From DAXETY01 sp051155755 (GTDB taxonomy: Bacteria; Desulfobacterota; Desulfobacteria; Desulfobacterales; SG8-13), in the NCBI GenBank assembly GCA_051155755.1, contig DAXETY010000068.1, forward strand, positions 1 to 40,505: DNA of 40,505 nucleotides, read 5' to 3'. Under the pieces are notes generated by a model. It worked only from the letters and a program-made list of their open reading frames with translations, did no database searches and was not told where the DNA came from. Numbering within the stretch: position 1 is the first letter of the stretch; the number at the start of each line of letters is the position of its first letter. Below, piece by piece: positions 16,555-24,783 of the stretch. Position numbers and translations under genes: made by a program.

Positions 16555-17142
16555 ATGGAGGAAGTACACAAGAGCAAGGACGAGATTCGTGCAGAGATGG
16601 CCGCAAAAATCGAGGGGCTTCCCGATGGAGCGTTGCAAGAGAAGACACGCTTGATCGAAGAGCGCGTGTTCGATTTTGCCAACTATCTGGAAGCTCGGGT
16701 CGTGTTGATGTATCTGCCTCGCAAGAACGAAGTGAACACCGACACCATCATTCGCCGCACTTTCGATCTCAATAAAATCGTGGTTCTTCCGCGATTCGAG
16801 CCGGGATCGAAAAAAATCCAGCTCTTCAAAGTCGACGACCTTCAAAAAGAACTGACCACGGGGTCCTCCGGTCGACTGCAGCCCGATCCGGCCCGTTGTC
16901 GGGCCATGCCCATCGACAGCATCGATATCGCCATTGTTCCGGGGATTGTTTTCGACGAAAAGGGGGGCCGCATCGGCTTTGGCGAGGGCTTTTTCGACCG
17001 TGTGATTCCCAACCTGCCGATCACCACGCGCAAGGTGGCCCTGGCGCTCGATGAACAGGTCCTGTCCCAGATTCCTTCCGAATCTCTCGACAAATCCGTA
17101 GATATTATCATCACCGACAAAAGAGTCATTTACAAGATTTAG
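16555..17142 (+). CDS. 5-formyltetrahydrofolate cyclo-ligase
   Basis: This 195-residue protein is of typical length for 5-FTHF cyclo-ligase (MTHFS/YgfA), which uses ATP to turn 5-formyl-THF into 5,10-methenyl-THF and so keeps the one-carbon pool usable. Family marks: the N-terminal helix with KDEIRAEMAAKI, VLMYLPRKNEVNTD at about 50-63 (substrate loop), IVPGIVFDEKGGRIGFGEGF at about 130-149 (ATP-binding Gly-rich loop), then FFDRVIP. ATG 16555 follows TCTGGAGAGCG with a good Shine-Dalgarno. A strong hairpin closes it just downstream. Confidence 0.93.
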   Translation: MEEVHKSKDEIRAEMAAKIEGLPDGALQEKTRLIEERVFDFANYLEARVVLMYLPRKNEVNTDTIIRRTFDLNKIVVLPRFEPGSKKIQLFKVDDLQKELTTGSSGRLQPDPARCRAMPIDSIDIAIVPGIVFDEKGGRIGFGEGFFDRVIPNLPITTRKVALALDEQVLSQIPSESLDKSVDIIITDKRVIYKI

Positions 17143-17151
17143 CCTTACCGG

Positions 17152-17180
17152 CAAGCCGCCGGCCGAGCGCCGGCGGTTTG
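17152..17180 (+). terminator. GC-rich hairpin after the cyclo-ligase gene
   Basis: A 12-bp stem (17152-17163 with 17169-17180, one G.T pair) with loop CGAGC starts 10 bp after the stop codon. Only three T fall in the right arm and no U-tract follows, so it may be a weak or factor-assisted terminator. Confidence 0.6.
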
Positions 17181-17368
17181 CGTCGATCCTGTGCCGGCTG
17201 GAGATTTCGGTTTCGTTTTAAAGCACGCCGGATGGTATGTTCTTGACGGGAACGGGTCGAATTGATAGGTAATCATTCCAATTTTTCGGGCGAAGGGCCC
17301 ATCATCGGCGATCGGCAGTCTTCCCGTAAAGGGGTGCTTCGCCGGATCTCTCCGCAGGATGCACTAGG

Positions 17369-18031
17369 ATGGCCAACAAAGAACGCAACAAATACGAACG
17401 CCAGCGCGAGGAGATGGTCAAGCGCCAGATCGAAGCCCGCGGCATCAACGACAGCGGCGTGCTGGCGGCCATGCGCAATGTGCCGCGCCATCGATTTGTC
17501 AGTGAAGCACTGCGGGATCAGGCTTACGGGGATTTCCCGCTGCCCATCGGCGATCAGCAAACCATTTCGCAGCCCTACATTGTGGCCGAAATGACCCAGG
17601 CCCTGCAACTCGGTGCCGAAGATCGCGTACTGGAGATCGGTACCGGTTCCGGTTACCAGGCGGCCGTGCTGGCGGAGATTGCCTATCGCGTTTACACCAT
17701 CGAACGCATCCATTCGCTGCTGATCCGGGCCCGCCGAATTTTTGACGAGCTTCACTACCACAACATCATCACCCGCCTGGGGGACGGGACCAAGGGATGG
17801 CCGGAAGAGGCGCCCTACGATGGCATTATTATTACCGCCGGCGCCCCGCGGATTCCGGATGCGTTGATTGCACAGCTGGCCCCCGGCGGTCGGATGATCG
17901 TTCCGGTCGGCGACCAGCATTCCCAGGAGCTGGTCAAGGTCTTTAAGGATGAAACAGGCATACATCGCACCAATCTGGGTGGTTGCCGCTTTGTCAAGCT
18001 CATCGGCGAACACGGTTGGCAGGAATCCTGA
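17369..18031 (+). CDS. pcm: Protein-L-isoaspartate O-methyltransferase
   Basis: This 220-residue SAM enzyme methylates L-isoaspartyl residues in aged proteins and starts their repair. Visible marks: MVKRQIEARGI at the N-terminus, the family-specific PIGDQQTISQPYIVAEM at about 58-74, SAM motif I LEIGTGSGYQAAVLAE at about 88-103, and PYDGIIITAGAP plus LAPGGRMIVPVG as later motifs. Length is typical. ATG 17369 follows AGG at close spacing. The 226-bp space upstream holds the cyclo-ligase hairpin and nothing else I can name. The VTT-domain gene follows after 18 bp. Confidence 0.95.
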   Translation: MANKERNKYERQREEMVKRQIEARGINDSGVLAAMRNVPRHRFVSEALRDQAYGDFPLPIGDQQTISQPYIVAEMTQALQLGAEDRVLEIGTGSGYQAAVLAEIAYRVYTIERIHSLLIRARRIFDELHYHNIITRLGDGTKGWPEEAPYDGIIITAGAPRIPDALIAQLAPGGRMIVPVGDQHSQELVKVFKDETGIHRTNLGGCRFVKLIGEHGWQES

Positions 18032-18049
18032 ACCCTTCCCATCTCACAG

Positions 18050-18631
18050 ATGCTGAAACGACTTTATCACTGGGTTTTGCATTGGGCCGAAACACCATAC
18101 GGCGCGTGGGCGCTGTTTCTGTTGGCCTTCAGCGAATCTTCGTTTTTCCCGATTCCACCGGACGTGCTGTTGATTGCCCTGGCGGTCGCCGTCCCCGCCA
18201 AAGCATTTCGTTACGCGCTGATCTGTTCGGTCGGTTCGGTTCTGGGTGGTAGTTTCGGTTATCTAATCGGCTGGCAGTTCATGGGGGGGGTCGGATACAG
18301 GATCATTGAATTCTACGGTCTGACCGAAAAAGTCGAATACATCCGAACCCTTTACAATACCTACGATGCCTGGGCGATCGGCATCGCCGGCTTTACGCCG
18401 ATACCCTACAAGGTGTTCACCATTACCGCCGGACTGTTTGAGATCAACTTTCCGGTGTTTCTGATCGCCTCTTTCCTGTCGCGTTCCGCCCGCTTTTTCC
18501 TGGTCGCCGGCCTGATTTACCTGTTTGGACCCGGAATCCAGCGTTTCATCGAAAAATATTTCGACATCCTTGCCGTTGCGTTTACGATTCTACTGGTGGC
18601 CGGATTTATTGTGATCAAATTTGTATTTTGA
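18050..18631 (+). CDS. VTT-domain (DedA/SNARE-associated, YqaA-like) inner-membrane protein
   Basis: This 193-residue polytopic protein is of the VTT/DedA superfamily. The hallmark region has a re-entrant loop rich in Gly/Pro: FSESSFFPIPPDVLL at about 28-42, GSVLGGSFGYLIG at about 64-76, GFTPIPYKVFTITAG at about 110-124 and FLSRSARFFLVAGL at about 143-156. Four to five hydrophobic segments are present. Members move or scramble lipids such as undecaprenyl phosphate or phospholipids, but the YqaA branch has no settled substrate. The 3' end overlaps the convergent LysR gene by 17 bp. Confidence 0.9.
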   Translation: MLKRLYHWVLHWAETPYGAWALFLLAFSESSFFPIPPDVLLIALAVAVPAKAFRYALICSVGSVLGGSFGYLIGWQFMGGVGYRIIEFYGLTEKVEYIRTLYNTYDAWAIGIAGFTPIPYKVFTITAGLFEINFPVFLIASFLSRSARFFLVAGLIYLFGPGIQRFIEKYFDILAVAFTILLVAGFIVIKFVF

Positions 18632-19544
18632 CGCTTGTATCCCGCTCGGACCCGGCAAGGGTTTCGGTGAGAAATCGACGAAATGCCTGGGCCGCAGGGG
18701 AGAGGCTGCGATGCCGGTGCGCGGCCAGGTAGAAATGACGCGTGAGTTTCAAGCCCTCGATCCGCAGCGCTTTCAGGGAACCGGCTTCCAGTTCTTCGGC
18801 CACGGCAATCGGAGAGACGATGGACAACCCGATCCGGTTTTTCACGCCCTGGACAACCGCCTCGGTACTGCCCAGTTCACAGACAATGGACAGGGTTTCG
18901 ACACGAACGCCTTGATTTTTCAAGGACTCGCGGATGGACCGCCAGGTGCCTGAGCCCGACTCGCGGATAATGAACCGCTCGTCGACGATTTCCGACAACG
19001 ACACCCGGCTTCGACGCGCCCAGGGATGGTCTCCGGGGACGATCAGTTTCATCTCGTCGGCCACCAGCACTTCCTGAACAATGCGGGCATCTGTGGTTGC
19101 GGCGCCCACCACCGCCAGTTCCACCTCACCTACGAGCACATCGTTTAAAATGGCACCGGTGTCGGCGACTCTCAGCGCCGGGTAGACTTCCGGATACCGC
19201 TGAAGGAAGCCGGATATCAGTCTGGGCAGCAGGTATCCGCCGGGGATAGTGCTGCCCCCGATGATGATTCGACCGCTGATTCTGTCCTGAAACCGGCTGA
19301 CGGCTGACTCGGCTTCGTCTCGCAGGGACAACAGCCGCAGTGCATATTGATAGAGCAACTCGCCTTCGCGCGTCGGCACGGCTTCCCGCCCCATGCGATC
19401 GATGAGACGGCAGCCGAAATGGCTTTCCAGATCCTTGATGTGGCTGCTGACGGTGGGTTGGGAAAGGCGGATCATTCGACCGGCCCTGGAAAAGCTGCGT
19501 TGCTCCACGACCTTGCAGAAAATGGTAAGCTGCCAGAGGTCCAT
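18615..19544 (-). CDS. LysR-family transcriptional regulator
   Basis: This 309-residue protein has a winged HTH at residues 1-62 (CKVVEQRSFSRAGRMIRLSQ, then TVSSHIKDLESHFGCRLIDR) and a type-2 periplasmic-binding-like effector domain at about 90-300, including IIIGGSTIPGGYLLP and ELAVVGAATTDARIV. The pattern is closest to CysL/YwfK-type LysR proteins, often linked to sulfur or carbon metabolism; the effector and targets are unknown. GGGAG lies 6 nt before ATG 19544. It stands last in the minus-strand run after coaD (26-bp gap), so its regulon need not be local. Confidence 0.93.
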   Translation of the reverse strand: MDLWQLTIFCKVVEQRSFSRAGRMIRLSQPTVSSHIKDLESHFGCRLIDRMGREAVPTREGELLYQYALRLLSLRDEAESAVSRFQDRISGRIIIGGSTIPGGYLLPRLISGFLQRYPEVYPALRVADTGAILNDVLVGEVELAVVGAATTDARIVQEVLVADEMKLIVPGDHPWARRSRVSLSEIVDERFIIRESGSGTWRSIRESLKNQGVRVETLSIVCELGSTEAVVQGVKNRIGLSIVSPIAVAEELEAGSLKALRIEGLKLTRHFYLAAHRHRSLSPAAQAFRRFLTETLAGSERDTSVKIQI

Positions 19545-19570
19545 TGCTGCTCCCGACGGGAGAGAGCCGG

Positions 19571-20053
19571 TTACTGCTGGAATTTTTCTTTCAGCTTCTT
19601 CAACACCAGCGGCGGCACCATCCCCTCGATATCACCTCCGAACCGGGCGGCTTCTTTGATGATCGAAGAACTGGTAAAAATCCATCGCAGACCGGTCATC
19701 AGAAACACGGTTTGCACCTCGCGGTTGAGGCGGCGATTCATTAAAGCCATCTGAAACTCGTATTCGAAATCGGAAACGGCGCGCATCCCCCGCAGAATGG
19801 CATTGGCCTTGCGCCGGGCGGCATATGCCACCAGCAGGCCGTCAAATGTGTCCACTTCCACGTTCCGGAGGCTTTTGGTGCTCTCCGATATCATGGCACG
19901 GCGTTCTTCCACCGAGAAAAGGGCCTTTTTTTCCGGGTTGTGCAGGATCGCCACCACGATTTTGTCGAATAGTTTCAATCCGCGTTTGAGGATATCCAGA
20001 TGACCGTTGGTTACCGGGTCAAAAGACCCCGGATAAATCGCAACTGTTCCCAT
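19571..20053 (-). CDS. coaD: Phosphopantetheine adenylyltransferase
   Basis: This 160-residue nucleotidyltransferase catalyses the fourth step of coenzyme A synthesis (4'-phosphopantetheine + ATP to dephospho-CoA). The family start is clear: MGTVAIYPGSFDPVTNGHLD with the T/HxGH site (TNGH, residues 15-18). ILRGMRAVSDFEYEFQMALM at about 87-106 and TSSSIIKEAARFGG at about 127-140 complete the active site. Length is exactly typical. The 115-bp gap to rsmD holds GTTTCGG/CCGAAAC (about 20129-20157) as a hairpin. The rsmD-coaD order is a classic bacterial neighbourhood. Confidence 0.97.
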   Translation of the reverse strand: MGTVAIYPGSFDPVTNGHLDILKRGLKLFDKIVVAILHNPEKKALFSVEERRAMISESTKSLRNVEVDTFDGLLVAYAARRKANAILRGMRAVSDFEYEFQMALMNRRLNREVQTVFLMTGLRWIFTSSSIIKEAARFGGDIEGMVPPLVLKKLKEKFQQ

Positions 20054-20168
20054 CAGTCCCGCTCCTGTTCAGAATCTCCATTCGAGCATTTGGAACCCTG
20101 CTGCCTGTCTCCGGATGTTTCGAACCCACGGTTTCGGGCTGCGTGTTGCACGCCGAAACGAAGGGCTT

Positions 20169-20723
20169 CTATACCACAGGACCGAAAAATGAAACAAGGG
20201 TTTTTCCGTAGCGGCGTTGATCGAAAATTTGCAATTTGGGGGAGTTGAAGGCAATGGCCTCCCCGGGGGCATGTTCGGCCACCACCCAGGCGGCGGGGTT
20301 GAGGGAATTGCTTTCGAGCAGGTGATGCAGCGTGGTCGCAACCAGGTCGCGGCGATAGGGAGGATCGAGAAAGACCAGGTCAAAGGCGTACGTGCCCGCC
20401 TGCAGGCAATGCAGATTGCGGCGGATGTCCCAGCGAATCACCCGGGCCTGTTCCCGGATACCGCATTGGTCCAGGTTGCGGTGCACCAGGTCGATGGCCG
20501 AGCGGTGGTGGTCTACAAACACCGCGCTTCGGGCGCCGCGACTGATCGCCTCGATGCCGAAAGCGCCGGTGCCGGCGTAAAGATCGCAAACCGTTGCACC
20601 GGCAACCCGGTCGGAAAGAATGTTGAAAATCGATTCTCGCACCCGGTCGGCGGTTGGACGGAGCATGCGGCCCCGCGGCGTGAACAGTTTTCTGCCTTTC
20701 AGAACGCCGCCGATCACGCGCAT
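20169..20723 (-). CDS. rsmD: 16S rRNA (guanine966-N2)-methyltransferase
   Basis: This 184-residue SAM methyltransferase is of the RsmD family. It has the N-terminal MRVIGGVLKGRKLFTPRG, TRPTADRVRESIFNIL-like LRPTADRVRESIFNIL at about 21-36, SAM motif I DLYAGTGAFGIEAISRGA at about 47-64 and catalytic FLDPPY (DPPY) at about 127-132. It modifies G966 in helix 31 of 16S rRNA. ATG 20723 follows AAAGGGG. A near-palindromic hairpin stands directly before that ribosome-binding site. Confidence 0.95.
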   Translation of the reverse strand: MRVIGGVLKGRKLFTPRGRMLRPTADRVRESIFNILSDRVAGATVCDLYAGTGAFGIEAISRGARSAVFVDHHRSAIDLVHRNLDQCGIREQARVIRWDIRRNLHCLQAGTYAFDLVFLDPPYRRDLVATTLHHLLESNSLNPAAWVVAEHAPGEAIAFNSPKLQIFDQRRYGKTLVSFFGPVV

Positions 20724-20736
20724 TGCCGACCCCTTT

Positions 20737-20767
20737 ACCGAAGTTGAGCTCAGCTTCGGTTTTATTT
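20737..20767. other. Near-palindromic hairpin upstream of rsmD, T-rich on + side
   Basis: ACCGAAG-TTGAGCTCAG-CTTCGGT (20737-20760) is followed on the + strand by TTTTATTT. As a terminator it points the wrong way for any annotated + strand gene. On the - strand it lies 14 nt before the rsmD start, next to the ribosome-binding site. Confidence 0.55.
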
Positions 20768-20812
20768 ACGGCCGCCTGTCGCCCGGAGTCACACCGCAAT
20801 GATCCGTCGCGT

Positions 20813-22171
20813 TCAGGATTCCAGCTCTTTGATTCGACGGTGCAGGTAGCTGCGGGCGACGCCGAGCGATTCGGCGGTCTTGGTGATGTTGTTGTCGTTT
20901 TCTTCCAGTTTTTTGCGGATGAACTCCCTTTCGAAGGTTTTTTTGGCCTCCTTCAGGTTGTCTGCGGACATCAACAGGGCCTCATCTGCATCCGGCCCCC
21001 CGCCCTTGAACGGGTTGTATGGTTCGGGCAGATCGTCGGCTTCGATCGTTTCTTTTTCGACCATGATCGCCAGGCGTTCCACCAGGTTTTTCAATTCCCG
21101 CACGTTTCCGGGCCAGTTGTAGCCGCGCAGGAGCTCGACCACTTCGCCGGAGATCTTTTTGGGACTCTGTTCATTTTGCTTGGCGAAACCGCTGAGAAAA
21201 ATTTCCACCAGTTGCGGAATGTCCTCGGCGCGCTCCCGCAGCGGCGGCACCTCGATCGGTACCACATTGAGGCGGTAATAGAGATCCTGACGGAAATTGC
21301 CGTTTTCGATTTCCGTTTCCAGATCCTTGTTGGTGGCGGCAATTACCCGGACATCCACGTCCAGCGTCCGGCTGCCTCCGACACGGTTGAATTTCTGCTC
21401 CTGCAGCACCCGCAGGATTTTGGATTGAGTCCGCAAACTCATGTCCCCGATTTCGTCCAAAAAGATCGTCCCGTTGTTGGCCAGTTCGAATTTACCGCGC
21501 TTTTTCATGGTGGCGCCGGGAAATGCGCCTTTTTCGTGACCGAACAGTTCGCTTTCGATCAGTTCTTCCGGGATGGTCGCGCAGTTGACCACGATCAGCG
21601 GTTCGGGTGCGCGCTGACTGAGTTGATGAATGGTGCGGGCAACCAGTTCTTTGCCCGTGCCGTTTTCTCCCTTGATCAGAATCCAGGTGTCGGTGGGCGC
21701 GGCCACGGCGATCTGTTTTTTCAGCGCCTGGATCGGTTCGCTGTTTCCACTGATGGAGTTTTTATCGATCATTTTTTTGCGCAGATAGCGGTTTTCTTCC
21801 TCCAGCCGCCGAAAATTCAGCGCGTTGTTGATGGCCACGATGATCTTGTCGATGGAAAGCGGCTTTTCGATCAGATCGTAAGCGCCCATTTTGGTGGCCC
21901 GGACCGCGGTTTCGATGGTACCGTGGCCGGTGATGATGATTACCTGGATATACGGATTGTTCTTCTTGATTTCCTGTAGCGTGTCGATGCCGTCGAGCCC
22001 CGGCATCCAGATGTCGAGCAGGACCAGGTCGGGCGACTCCTGTTCGATCAGCTTCAAGGCTTCATATCCGTTTGAGGCTGTCAGCACCTCGAAGCCTTCG
22101 TCGGTCAGCAGACCCCCCAGGGATTGAAGGATGGACGGCTCGTCGTCGACGATCAAAATAGAAGGATTCAT
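20813..22171 (-). CDS. NtrX-like sigma-54-family response regulator with altered GAFTGA loop
   Basis: This 452-residue protein has a receiver domain with Asp53 (LLDIWMPG). An AAA+ domain spans about 135-375, with Walker A GENGTGKE and Walker B GTIFLDEIGD, and a Fis-type HTH closes it (TAESLGVARSYLHRRIKELE). The sigma-54 contact loop reads GAFPGA instead of GAFTGA (about residue 215). ATG 22171 was chosen for its GGGAG 7 nt upstream and because the domain begins at once (MNPSILIVDD); an earlier in-frame ATG at 22207 overlaps the kinase stop. It pairs with the NtrY-like kinase 35 bp upstream; NtrYX systems govern nitrogen, redox or envelope responses. Confidence 0.92.
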   Translation of the reverse strand: MNPSILIVDDEPSILQSLGGLLTDEGFEVLTASNGYEALKLIEQESPDLVLLDIWMPGLDGIDTLQEIKKNNPYIQVIIITGHGTIETAVRATKMGAYDLIEKPLSIDKIIVAINNALNFRRLEEENRYLRKKMIDKNSISGNSEPIQALKKQIAVAAPTDTWILIKGENGTGKELVARTIHQLSQRAPEPLIVVNCATIPEELIESELFGHEKGAFPGATMKKRGKFELANNGTIFLDEIGDMSLRTQSKILRVLQEQKFNRVGGSRTLDVDVRVIAATNKDLETEIENGNFRQDLYYRLNVVPIEVPPLRERAEDIPQLVEIFLSGFAKQNEQSPKKISGEVVELLRGYNWPGNVRELKNLVERLAIMVEKETIEADDLPEPYNPFKGGGPDADEALLMSADNLKEAKKTFEREFIRKKLEENDNNITKTAESLGVARSYLHRRIKELES

Positions 22172-22206
22172 ACAACCACTCCCTGTCGCATTCGTTTTCG
22201 GCGGCA

Positions 22207-24429
22207 TTAGACCGGCAGTTCGATGACGAACTTGGCCCCCCGCGGCGGATTATCCTGCACGCTGATCACGCCGTTGTGATCGCCCACGATGGTGCTGACA
22301 ATCGTCAGGCCCAGTCCCATGCCGCTCTTTTTGGTCGAAAAGTTCGGTTCGAAAAGCCGCGTTTTGTCCAGATCGGAGATTCCCGGTCCGTTGTCGGCCA
22401 CTTCGATGCGCACCCGGTTGAGGATGGAATCATGGGAGAGGGATACGGCGATTTTCCCATGGTTGCGCGTTGCGGCGACCGCGTTTTCCAGCAGATTGAT
22501 CATGGCCTGCTTGATCTGTTTGCGATCGAGGTTCATCACCGGCATCGAATTGGCGATGCGGGCATCGAACTGGATCTGCGGATAACCTTCGCGATAGAGC
22601 GCTACGGTCTCTTCCAGGATCGGCGCCAGCTCGCAGGGTTTCAAATCGGCGGTGGGGAATTTGGCAAAGGCCGAAAATTCGTTAACCAGGTTCCGAATTA
22701 ATTCGACGTGATCGATGATCATCCGAATGCATTCATCGAAGACCGGGTCGTTGTGATCCTTGCCGAATTTGCGTTTCAATCGTTGGGCCGACAGTGTGAT
22801 GGGTGTCAACGGGTTCTTGACTTCATGGGCGATGCGCCGGGCGACTTCCCGCCAGGCAAACATGCGTTGGGCTTTTTCGAGTTCGGTCAAGTCGTCGAAG
22901 ACCATCACGATCCCCATGGAGTTGCCGGCATCGTCGCGCAGGGCATTGACCTGCGCCAGGAAGCTGCGGGTGCGTCCTTCGATTGTCAGTCGCAGCGGCA
23001 TCTGCATGGCATCCTGGCGGGAGAGGGAAAGGTTGTCGATGACTTCGTCGACCATCAGCCGGTATTGCCCGTCCAGCAGGGTTCGGTAACTTTGTTGCAG
23101 AACTTCTTCGGATTTGACCCCCAGCATCCGTTCGGCCGACTTGTTGATCGTGGAGAGGTTGCCTTCGGCATCCAGGGTGATCACACCGGCAGACACGTGC
23201 TTGAGGACGATCTCGACATACTGTCGCTTTTCTTCGATCTCCACGTTCTGCTGCTGGAGTTTCAGTGCCGAAAGCTCCAGTTGCTCCCGGCTCAAGCGCA
23301 AATCCCGGGTCATTTTGTTAAAGGATTCCACCAGGCTGCCGATTTCATCATCGGCAGCCCGGTCGATGGTAAAGCTCAGCTCACCCTCGGCCACGCGCCG
23401 GGTGCCTTCGGCCAGCTCCTTGATGGGAATGCTGATGGTCTTGGCCAGGTAGAAACCGAACCAGATGGCACAGAACAGCACCAGCAGCGCGACAATGGAC
23501 AAAACGATGTAATAGGTGTTCTGGATCGGGTTCTTCAGCAGCTTGATCTGCTGGTATTCCTCGAATCCGCGGCTGATCGACTGCATGTTTTGAGATAAAT
23601 CCGGCGGCAGCAACTGCGACATGGCCAGGAAGCCTTCGGCTTCGACGGGAGCCACGCCGAAGGGAATGGTGCCGACGGTTCGCACCAGTTCCCCTTTGGA
23701 AATAAACTCGGAAAACGTCCAGACCCCCTCGGAGTCCACTTTTTGAAAAAAACCGGATGCGGCAATAATACTGAATTCGGTATTTTCCAGGTTTTCCGAA
23801 ACCGCGAAGGACAACCGATTGGCTGCGGCATCGTAGACTTCGACGACATCGATGTTGAATTCGCGTTGTACGACGCGGATATACCGGGAAAGGTCTTCGA
23901 CATTCTCCGGGGCCAGCAAATCCTTCCTGATGATCTGGTAGGAGGCCCGGTCCAGAAAGAACCGGTTGGAGGATTCGGCCCGCTCGTAGATGTTGCGGCC
24001 GACCGCCAGGGAGTTCTCCAGGGCGCTTTCCACCGGCACATTGAACCAGAACTCGATGCTGGCCGACAGGAAATTGATCGAAAAGAAAAACAGCACCGTG
24101 GTGGGCAGCAGGGTCAGCGCGATAAAGGCTACCACCAGCCGGGTCCGCAGCCGGGCCCCCATCACCTTGGCCTTGCGTTCGTAGATCAGTTTGACGAGAT
24201 TGCGGAAAACCAGAAATATCAGTAGGATCAGCAGCAACAAGTTGATGTTGATCAGAGTAAACATCAAGATGGTGTTGCTGACCGGAATATCGGCACCGAA
24301 ATGAATGATGCGATATTCGGTGATGGTCAGCAGGCCGACCAGCACCAGGATCAGCAATATGTAAATCCCTTCCCGCTTTCGACGCCGGATTTCTGATGTT
24401 TCGGTATTGCGGGCTCTGAGTTTCGGCAT
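22207..24429 (-). CDS. NtrY-like sensor histidine kinase
   Basis: This 740-residue membrane kinase has transmembrane helices at about 22-42, 52-75, 98-120 and 305-328, with an extracytoplasmic sensor loop of about 180 residues between the last two. HAMP follows (about 329-382), PAS (about 405-510), HisKA with His535 (RRIAHEVKNPLTPI) and HATPase_c (about 635-740, NLLENAVAA, DNGPG, GMGLGLTIV). This order and the HEVKNPLTPI motif are those of NtrY. ATG 24429 was chosen because the frame further upstream is GC-shadow without homology-like features. It is cotranscribed with the NtrX-like regulator. Confidence 0.94.
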   Translation of the reverse strand: MPKLRARNTETSEIRRRKREGIYILLILVLVGLLTITEYRIIHFGADIPVSNTILMFTLININLLLLILLIFLVFRNLVKLIYERKAKVMGARLRTRLVVAFIALTLLPTTVLFFFSINFLSASIEFWFNVPVESALENSLAVGRNIYERAESSNRFFLDRASYQIIRKDLLAPENVEDLSRYIRVVQREFNIDVVEVYDAAANRLSFAVSENLENTEFSIIAASGFFQKVDSEGVWTFSEFISKGELVRTVGTIPFGVAPVEAEGFLAMSQLLPPDLSQNMQSISRGFEEYQQIKLLKNPIQNTYYIVLSIVALLVLFCAIWFGFYLAKTISIPIKELAEGTRRVAEGELSFTIDRAADDEIGSLVESFNKMTRDLRLSREQLELSALKLQQQNVEIEEKRQYVEIVLKHVSAGVITLDAEGNLSTINKSAERMLGVKSEEVLQQSYRTLLDGQYRLMVDEVIDNLSLSRQDAMQMPLRLTIEGRTRSFLAQVNALRDDAGNSMGIVMVFDDLTELEKAQRMFAWREVARRIAHEVKNPLTPITLSAQRLKRKFGKDHNDPVFDECIRMIIDHVELIRNLVNEFSAFAKFPTADLKPCELAPILEETVALYREGYPQIQFDARIANSMPVMNLDRKQIKQAMINLLENAVAATRNHGKIAVSLSHDSILNRVRIEVADNGPGISDLDKTRLFEPNFSTKKSGMGLGLTIVSTIVGDHNGVISVQDNPPRGAKFVIELPV

Positions 24430-24783
24430 GGTGTCTACCTGGTGTATCTGCACCGACAATCTTGACCCTCGGATTCTATCTTGCTGTTGGAGGGGAGCCG
24501 GACATTCGGCGGCAAGTCCAACTTGAATATCCCGTGCGTTCTTTGGTTGCCATCTGGGATCACGGCTGAAAAACAAGGTGCCGCAGAAGTTGTGCGGCCG
24601 TCGATTTCCGGTTGCAGTGAAATTCGACTTGATAATGACGCCTTTCCGAATTGAGACTCCCGGTCTCCGTCACCCATTTACGAATGGATGCGACCCGAGC
24701 CGGATTTTCCGGACGGAAAAAACAGACCTCCGCTCCGCAAAACAAGCCGGGTGATATGTGCTCCGGTTTTTGAGAGAGATCGG
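24430..24783 (-). other. 354-bp intergenic region between DUF4390 gene and ntrY-like kinase
   Basis: No gene can be supported. It holds the short hairpin described at 24701-24727 and CCGC-ACAACTTCT-GCGG-like complementarity near 24588-24605 on the minus strand. The length suggests that the kinase may have its own promoter here, but I see no convincing -35/-10 pair. Confidence 0.4.
24701..24727 (-). repeat. Possible degenerate copy of the structured element (hairpin C only)
   Basis: Read on the minus strand, TCTGTTTTTTCC is followed by a TTTTCC-GTCC-GGAAAA hairpin and then ATCC, which recalls TGTCTTTT-hairpin C-AAAATCC of copy 2. The preceding 7-bp stem B is missing. It lies about 60 bp after the DUF4390 stop, on the same strand as that gene. 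Confidence 0.3.

Noticed and set aside
6100..17180. Shared word CCGAGCGCCGG in the hairpins at 6100-6116 (minus) and 17152-17180 (plus)
   Set aside because: Both are GC-rich self-complementary stems; an 11-bp match of such composition is weak evidence for a repeat family, and the arms differ.
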